Source: Pogona vitticeps
Lineage: Eukaryota > Chordata > Lepidosauria > Squamata > Agamidae
DNA: 64,000 nt
Direction: 5' to 3'
NCBI RefSeq assembly: GCF_051106095.1
Contig: NC_135783.1
Location: 211,626,472 to 211,690,471 of the forward strand
In this document: piece after piece, positions 34,743 to 64,000 of the stretch
Layout: the number at the start of each line of letters is the position of its first letter
Numbering within the stretch: the stretch's first letter is position 1
The notes under the pieces: model-generated
What the model saw: the letters and a program-made list of their open reading frames with translations, nothing else
What the model was told of the DNA's origin: nothing
Databases searched by the model: none
Program-made: the position numbers and the translations under genes

Positions 34743-35384
34743 CCCATTAGTGCCGAAAGTATACTTTTCAGTGGCTACCATCATTGGTGTGGATGTGACC
34801 TCACTACATGATGGAGCTCTAGCAATGTATAAGTTATATAGTGATGATACTGTGATATGAAACAAAGCTGGTTAGCTATCTCTGGGTTGGCGTATTGCCA
34901 GTAGTAGACAGAATATGTTACTCAATAGGTTTCAGCAGCTTGGAAGAGGGGAAAAATGAAGAGTTGTTTGAAGAAAATGCACTGCTTGAGGACAGACAGG
35001 GATGGTTTGCTCTCCGTTCCATGTACAGAAGCTGAATGGACAGAGACTTAAATAAATGAAGCCTTGAAGAAATTTGCCACACTCTTTGATATACTCAGGA
35101 ATAAACATGCATTATACAAATGGTGAGATGTGGCATGGAGGGATTGGCTGGGTTTTTTTTTCTGTGTTGGAAAAGGAGAGAAAGCCAGAAGTCTAAGAAA
35201 TGAGATATATTTATTACCCAATGTATTTCAAAAAGATGCTCTTCCTCAGGGACACTTCTGAACAAGGCATTACGAAGCTGGCATTTACATACTGCCACAA
35301 TTTGGTTTTGGAAAATTGGTGGGAAAGCAGTTGCAACAGAATGTAGGTGCCAGCTAAAACAAATTGTTGCTCAGGAGTGCCACT

Positions 35385-35655
35385 AAGGAACCAGGGCAGC
35401 CCAAGACGTTTTGGCTAGCTGAGGTAGATCAGCAAATAGTGACACCTTAATCCACCTAAATTAAGATGGATAATATCTAAAGCCAGTTAGTTATTCTGGC
35501 ACTCAAGGCAGAATATCCCACAAGCACACCTCTGTCATTGGCAGTAAAAATACTGTAACAAGAAAACCAAATACAGTAACTGATCCTTTCATGACACACA
35601 AAATCTGCCGCCTCAAGGGGTAGTCCCAATTTGCCTCATGCTAGGACAGACCTGA
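35385..35655. repeat. Dispersed repeat, family also at 62390
   Basis: GGCAGCCCAAGACGTTTTGG, AAGATGGATAATATCTAAAG, TATTCTGGCACTCAAGGCAG and CCCACAAGCACACCTCTGTC align by eye with 62390-62545. The right end CTGCCGCCTCAAGGGGTAGT is retained only here. Confidence 0.5.
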
Positions 35656-35881
35656 CAATGGACTATCTGATACATCCTGGGCTTTATAAAGTATAAGTAA
35701 CTTATTTTCTGCATACCTGGAGACTGCCTTCATTCCTTTCTCTTCCATTAGTACCTTCACACATTTCTCTGTTTAATTTAATCTTACAATGACAACCAAA
35801 TCCGGCATGTTGAGGTAGTGGAACTGATGGAAAATTAAGATGTTGATACAACTATTGATTAGAAATCTGTACTAAGACCAT

Positions 35882-36262
35882 TTTATTCTCTGCTCTCTTT
35901 CTTCAGACAAAAGAGAACAAAAAAGTAGTATTTGATGTAGGTATGAAATACCGTATTTTTCGCACCATAAGACACACTTTTTTTCCAAAAAAACATTGGG
36001 GAAAAAGTGTATGCGTCTTATGGAACAAAATTCCCAGATTATTTTTTCCTGTTTTCTTCGCCTAAAAATTTGGTGCGTCTTATGGAGAGGTGCGTCTTAT
36101 GGAGCAAAAAATACGGTACTATAATGTGTGGTGCTATACTCATGTCTGGACAGTGAGGCCCACTCAAATAGCACTTATGATGCACGTGTTTGCATGTGAA
36201 CATATATATGTACATATTACACAACAGGTGTATGTGCTCTGCAACCAGATGACTGAGTTCTC
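35882..36262 (-). other. UPP2: Predicted UPP2 3' UTR and poly(A) signal
   Basis: The first canonical AATAAA downstream of the UPP2 stop on the - strand is at 35887-35882, about 376 nt past the stop. I saw none nearer. If it is used, the 166-bp MITE at 35951-36116 lies inside the UTR. This is a prediction from sequence only. Confidence 0.5.
35951..36116. mobile_element. Palindromic MITE in UPP2 3' UTR region
   Basis: A 166-bp element with inverted ends CCGTATTTTTCGCACCATAA and the complement of TTATGGAGCAAAAAATACGG, about 25 bp long with two mismatches. It is flanked by TA at 35949-35950 and 36117-36118. The GCGTCTTATGG block occurs three times inside. Transcribed with UPP2 it could fold into a long hairpin. 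It is probably a Tc1/mariner-type non-autonomous element. Confidence 0.82.
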
Positions 36263-59386
<23,124 letters not shown>

Positions 59387-59600
59387 ACTGCCCAACTTTC
59401 AGCAGCGCCAAAAAGAAGGATACCTGTACCTTATGAAGAATTGCATATGGATGTTTACAACAGCTCTCTGGAAAGTTACAGATCTTCCTTTTAGTTGTCT
59501 AGTTGTTTTCCAAATAATTAACTGGAATGACCCAAGTCAGTGTTTACTGTTCAGTGCCTGTCTGAACAGAACTGTCCCCAGCTAAGCATCAAAGATCTCA
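59387..59600 (-). promoter_or_regulatory. Candidate UPP2 5' UTR / proximal promoter
   Basis: Upstream of the UPP2 start codon, read on the - strand, are two forkhead-type sites (GTAAACA, + strand TGTTTAC at 59452-59458 and 59541-59547) and an HNF1-like half palindrome (GTTAATTATT, + strand 59513-59522). Forkhead and HNF1 factors drive liver and kidney genes, where UPP2 is expressed in mammals. Short motifs occur by chance, so this is only suggestive; I see no convincing TATA box. Confidence 0.3.
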
Positions 59601-62075
59601 GATTGGCTGTTACTGAAGGTGTGGCAACTCAGCCAAGACATACCCCTATTCTCTGGCCTCACATCACAGTGCTTAGGAAACAGAAAGTCCAGGGCTGGTT
59701 AACCTTCCGTGACTGATGCACTTAACTCTTTGACCGCAATCCCCCACTTGCACTTTGGCACCTCTCCTTTCTGGGAGCTGCTGCCTCTTTAACTGACACA
59801 GCTGCCTCGGCTTGAAAACGTGTCTATGTTACACGTGAGAAAAATATAAACAAATGTACAGAGACCATCGGATGACATTGGTTGGGCAAGCCTCAGTTGC
59901 CAAAGGCTGAGCTTCATACAAACGCTGAGTTAGTTTTTAACTCACCTTGGTTTCCATCTTGTGCACAAACAAAAATCAAGGCCCCAAAAACGAACTTTCA
60001 GTCATAGGTGTTTTGAGGGAACTGCTACCAAAACAAACAACAGGAGAGGTTCGTAGAATGTTGTCGCATTCTTCATAGTGAATTGAGGTTATGCTACCAG
60101 GCGCTTTCTCAAGTATTACCCTCCACCAGCACTAACATTAGAATTGCCTTAGGACCCTAAAACAACTTGTCTGGTGCAGTTTCTTTTCCCTTAGCACCAG
60201 AGTAAAAGCTGTTTTTAGGAAATAATTTAGAGGAGCGTTGTCTTCTGAGGCTAGAAATTCATACTAGAGATAGCTCATACTGTAGCTGGAAGAGGGAGTA
60301 CTTAGCAAATGTGAATGAAGAGGCCTTTCTCTCGATCCCACCACCTTCACAGGTGCGTTTGGTGGAGAAACGGGAGAGGCTGGCCCCATCTTTGCTGTCC
60401 TTTGACAAGCAGACCAAGATCTTTCTCTTCAGGCAAGCTTTCCCTTAATGACTGGCTGCCTTCGAATGCGCTTTTGGTGTTGCTTTTGTTTGCCACATTT
60501 TAGTGTGGTATTTGTATACTTATTGTTTTTAGCTTTGAGGACTGACTTTTAATGGTGTAAGCCACCTTGGATCCTTTTGAAGGAGGAAGGTGGGGTAAAA
60601 ATACTTTCAATAAATAAAAAAACAAAACAAAATAATGTACAAATCACCTTGCTTTCTGCAACATTACTGGGCTTTTAGCTCAAGTTACAGACTACTTCTA
60701 CTGTGTGTTTCTAGCCCGAGTCAAATGGAAAACAGCCCACTTGGCCCCCTAGTATCTTGGGAACAGTCATAAAATATACATTTTACATAAATAAATAAGA
60801 TAGTTGATGGAAGAGACAGTGCCTAAAGCCTTGGATATTCCTTTTCATAATAAAAAAAATTACACAGGAACCATAACATTAATTTAACACAACAAATCTG
60901 AAGGGGATCCAAAGGCAAGGTGGTAAGATTCACCAATCAAAACAGTACAGCCACCTCTTGCTTTGGCATAATCACTTGTGAATTCACCCAGTACAAAGAA
61001 TGCAATAATTCAACTGTCCGATGCTATACTCATCCTGCTTCTCTGAGTGATAGAAAATGCCACAGCGACATTGCCTTCTAAAGGTACAGCACTTTATTAC
61101 TTTCCCTTAGAAGGAGGTCACTTGAGCTTATTCATGCTTTATAAAACTTTTAATGGATGACATAGAAGGAGCCTCCCCTAAGAGTGAGAAAGCACAGTGA
61201 GTACACCGGGGGGTCCCTGGGCAACGAGGGCCGATCCTTCACTTCCAGAAATGGTGCACAGCAATTGTGCAATGTTCTGATACAAAGGAGAAGAAAGAAA
61301 GTTTTGATTTCACATAGGTAGAAGCAGACAGAGCATAAATATTTGAAGAGACAGCCAATTCCATTGTTCTACCATTAGTTCTCCAGAAAGGTTGAAGCAG
61401 CTTCCCTGAATCTTAATAGTTTACCAGACTCAAAACTCAGCTTCTTGTCTCTGTGTCTCTCTCAGGACCCAAACTGTACCTTACAAATAACTCACAATTG
61501 GAAGAATTCCTTAAGTCCTGGAAAATGTGTGGTGGTCACAGCTATAGCTTTCCCCCATCTCCTCTGCTGTTTGCAAATTAACTTTCTTTTTGGGAATGGT
61601 CATTGGGAGTTAAGCACAGAACTTGTTTGCCAGCAGGAGTGTTCAGTCATGAAAATCTGTCTAAATCATGTCTTTGGACCATCACAGGATTTGAGCTTCT
61701 AATGATGAGCCTCTCTGTAACATTATTTGAGCCTCAGTCTTTCCTGGTTCCACTTGCGAACTCCTGTCTGTCTGCTTTGTTTCTATGACACATACTCAGA
61801 TCACATAATTATGAGATGGTAAAAACTGAAGAGTCGTAATTTTTCCTGGAAACACATTACTAATAATCTCCCAGCTTGTAGCACTCCTTTGTCAGGTCAA
61901 AGACTCTGGCGTGATATTGCTTCTGAAGAACCTATAGTGGCAGGCTTATTCACGGGCATTCTATCCTTAAGCACAGTCTAAATTCTCCTCTCAATTTCTC
62001 TCTTACTTTGATCCTGAAGGGGGAGAAAAGCCTGCTACAGACATACATTAAGAAATCCCCAAGAATGGAATAATG
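59601..62075. other. Non-genic, upstream of UPP2
   Basis: No supported exon. It contains the LINE 3' end at 60318-60625. The open frame at 61445-61702 has no recognised domain. Confidence 0.5.
60318..60625 (+). mobile_element. LINE 3' end (CR1/L2-like, not assigned)
   Basis: A short decayed coding end (GGTGGAGAAACGGGAGAGGC; residues like LAPSLLSFDKQTKIFLFRQA) precedes a 3' terminus GTGTAAGCCACCTTGGATCC, then AAGGTGGGGTAAAAATAC and AATAAATAAAA. Similar termini occur at 39450-39515 and 16590-16662. Confidence 0.5.
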
Positions 62076-62285
62076 ATTTTGACTTATGGCAATGTTTCCC
62101 ATGATTTTTTTTTTACGTACAGAGTACTCAGAAATGGTTTGCCATTCCTTTCTTCTGGGGGGTGCTTAAGTCTATGCAGCTTGCCCAAGGCTACACAGGT
62201 TGGTTCTTCTCCCGAGAGGAATGGTGCGCAGTCAAATCCCCAACCTCTGGCTCTGCAGCCAGAAAAACTCACTGAGCTATTCAGT
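62076..62285 (-). mobile_element. tRNA-derived SINE
   Basis: Same family: TTTTGACTTATGGCAATG, TTTGCCATTCCTTTCTTCTG, GCTTGCCCAAGGCTACACAG, AGTCAAATCCCCAACCTC and CACTGAGCTATTCAG. A poly-T run lies near 62107-62114. Confidence 0.65.
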
Positions 62286-62389
62286 GAAGAAATGGTATAG
62301 AACCTGCCTAATACAGAATTTAAGTTATCTATGCCTATGCGGAAGCAGAATTGTGTAATCAAGATTCATCAGACACAGGTTAATACCTT

Positions 62390-62545
62390 AACCTGGTCTG
62401 GCCCAAGATATTTGCTTCTGCGTGTGCAATAGCAAAGGGCACCATTGCCATTCCCAAAGCCAAGGTGGATAATACTTCAATCCCAGCCACATTATTTTCG
62501 TATCTGAGGCGAATAAATCCCACAAACCTCTCTTCCTATTACTGG
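62390..62545. repeat. Dispersed repeat interrupted by MITE
   Basis: TCTGGCCCAAGATATTTGCT, AAGGTGGATAATACTTCAAT, ATCTGAGGCGAATAAATCCC and ACAAACCTCTCTTCC match the family at 35385. The MITE at 62558 begins 12 bp later. A short open frame on the - strand here is accidental. Confidence 0.5.
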
Positions 62546-62557
62546 AGAAGTGCAATA

Positions 62558-62818
62558 CAGTGGACCCTTGACTTACAGACGGCTCGACTTACAGACTTTT
62601 TGAGTTACAGACTTCTCTGGCCGCAAAATTTAGGTTTGACTTGCAGCCTGAGATTTGACTTACAGACCAGGAAAAAACCAAAATGGAACAAAAACGGCCT
62701 GTTACGGGATTAATCGGTTTTCAATGCACTGTAGGTCAATGGAGACTTGACTTACAGACTTTTTGACTTGAGAACCGCCTTCCAATACGGATTACGTTCT
62801 CAAGTCAAGACCCCACTG
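62558..62818 (+). mobile_element. TA-flanked MITE, hybrid A/B copy in inverse orientation
   Basis: A 261-bp element with TA at 62556-62557 and 62819-62820. The left end CAGTGGACCCTTGACTTACA is A type; the right end CAAGTCAAGACCCCACTG is B type. It matches the 23842 copy read in reverse. It interrupts an older dispersed repeat. Confidence 0.85.
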
Positions 62819-62877
62819 TAATGGCAACTACAAAAACAAGTTGCTGCCCTTTCACAACATACTTTGCCCAATGATCA

Positions 62878-62935
62878 GGGCCAGCCCTATCATTAGGTGC
62901 ACAGAGGCAGTTGCCGCAGGTGGTGAAGCTCTGAA
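62878..62935. repeat. Dispersed repeat end
   Basis: CAGGGCCAGCCCTATCATTA then GAGGCAGTTGCCGCAGGTGG, wording typical of a reptile MITE-like repeat; short and single-ended here. Confidence 0.35.
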
Positions 62936-63185
62936 AGTGGGAAATGTGTCCCTGTCTCTCTTTTCCCTCACGCTGCCAGACTGTGTCAGAAACAAAGAAG
63001 CATGAGACTTCTGAATTTCTGGGACTTGCAGTCCCAGAATTTGTCTAGCTTCTCCCAGTCAGAATTCTGAGACCTAAAGAGGAGAAACCAGAATGCAAAA
63101 GAGAAGCTTCCCTATCTCCCTTTTTTAGCCTCAGTCCATGTGCTTCACTTGGGAGGAAGACCCTTCATTCCCGGTGCTCCCTTGA

Positions 63186-63243
63186 GGTCCATATCCAGTT
63201 CTAACTGTTGCTTCCTGTCCTACATATAGATTTCTCAGGTGAT
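63186..63243 (-). mobile_element. BovB internal RT scrap
   Basis: Reverse of the segment that encodes NLYVGQEATVRTGYG in the other copies (+ strand CAGTTCTAACTGTTGCTTCC). About 58 bp with no adjacent BovB sequence, so it is a small orphan fragment. Confidence 0.75.
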
Positions 63244-63254
63244 AGATACTATTA

Positions 63255-63720
63255 GTGCTATAGTTATATATAATTTAGTTATATATAATTTAGTTATATA
63301 TAATTTTTAAAAAATTTTAGCTAGTTAAAAACATTTAAACATTTAGGGTTTTTTTTAAAGCTATAAATAGTGTAGTTATAGCACTGCACTAAACTAGGAG
63401 AAAACATATTTTAATTTTTTAAAAAAAAACACCACAGTTAACATCTTTATCAGTGTGAGCAGAACGCAGGCAAAGCAAGTAGGCGTTATTTCCGTGCCGC
63501 ACCACACTTTGTGCATCACCAATGATGTCACAGAGATTTATCAAACAGTCATCTCAAAGGACTGGACTGGGCAACCACACAAACCAAAAGCAAGACAAAA
63601 TAATGCAACTAGAAATGCTACAAAAAGAAAAAAAAAAGAGCTAACTCTGCTGGCTGAACAAAATATACCACATCCTTATGCCAAAAGATCAGGTCTCCTT
63701 TCAAGGAGTACTGACAGCAT
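63255..63720 (+). mobile_element. Possible second DIRS-like 5' fragment
   Basis: An A/T-rich leader with GTTATATATAATTT repeated three times (63260-63310) precedes a charged frame beginning near 63455 (SRTQAKQVGVISV, then KARQNNATRNATKRKKKEL). The layout resembles the leader and start of gag of reptile DIRS elements, but no diagnostic enzyme motif is visible. It is a broken fossil if the assignment is correct. Confidence 0.22.
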
Positions 63721-64000
63721 GTAGTGGACATAATCATTATAGAAAGGAACAGTGAGAAACATGGCACAAACAATCGGGAAAAATACCTGTCTAGTTGCTC
63801 CCTTAGTTTATCAGATGACTCAATTTGCTGGTCATATTCTGAGTTCCAACATGTATTTTGCCAAACTGCTGACCCCTCAAGGAATCTAGCACTGAGCACT
63901 GGGACTACAGAATCACTAATGCAATATCACTGCAATTCACATGATCCAGACCAGTATTCCCTCCAATTGTCGTCCCCGTCGGAGCCTTGTGCATCTGTGC

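Larger units (their letters stand above)
24586..35881. other. Intergenic region between convergent CCDC148 and UPP2
   Basis: 11.3 kb with no supported gene. 25.1-28.3 kb is poor in repeats and holds two POU octamers. 28.4-29.5 kb is richer in GC with overlapping ORFs on both strands that show no domain. SINE, dispersed and palindromic repeats appear from 30.3 kb on. Confidence 0.7.

Noticed and set aside
62399-62523. A - strand open stretch of about 40 residues followed by a donor-like GTTAAG, looking like an extra exon
   Set aside because: The same DNA recurs at 35385-35655 as a dispersed repeat, so the open frame is accidental.

Overview
The window is vertebrate nuclear DNA, almost certainly from a squamate reptile. 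The evidence is (i) two host genes with clear vertebrate protein matches and split exons with GT/AG junctions, and (ii) a squamate-type repeat load: BovB (RTE) LINEs, Sauria SINEs carrying a BovB-like 3' tail, many hAT-like and TA-flanked miniature DNA transposons, and a decayed DIRS-like element. I cannot name the species. There is no bacterial-type gene, operon, CRISPR array or plasmid feature.

Layout. From 1 to about 15,100 there is no exon that I can support. This stretch is packed with repeats: a BovB copy running in from the left edge, a DIRS-like fossil with other elements inserted into it, several hAT-like MITEs with 8-bp target duplications, a 506-bp TA-flanked element, and a Sauria SINE. 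It may be intron of CCDC148, but that is inference. From 15,121 to 24,431 on the + strand lie three terminal exons of a coiled-coil gene that I identify as CCDC148, ending in a stop codon followed by three AATAAA signals. From 24,590 to about 35,880 is an intergenic stretch with no supported gene, including a repeat-poor block (about 25.1-28.3 kb). From 59,386 back to 36,263 on the - strand lies a complete uridine phosphorylase 2 gene (UPP2). Its seven coding exons splice in frame to 317 residues, including a 50-nt first coding exon that no simple ORF scan would find. UPP2 introns hold the larger microsatellites, a Sauria SINE and several tRNA-derived SINEs. Upstream of UPP2 (59.4-64 kb) are a LINE 3' end, SINEs, a MITE inserted in an older repeat, and a possible second DIRS-like fragment at the right edge.

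How the parts relate. CCDC148 (+) and UPP2 (-) converge tail to tail, the arrangement I recall for the human 2q24 UPP2-CCDC148 pair. UPP2 acts in cytosolic pyrimidine salvage (uridine + phosphate to uracil + ribose-1-phosphate); its phosphate-, base- and ribose-binding motifs and the cysteine pair of the known redox switch are all present. CCDC148 has no established biochemical activity. Repeats interact visibly: a MITE lies in the predicted UPP2 3' UTR, a BovB tail sits just past the CCDC148 poly(A) signals, and a MITE and an LTR-like piece interrupt the DIRS fossil.

I looked for a novel system and did not find a convincing one. The most useful results are the full UPP2 gene model, the conserved redox cysteines, the MITE in its 3' UTR, a mosaic TA-MITE family and a perfect 16-bp inverted repeat in a UPP2 intron.
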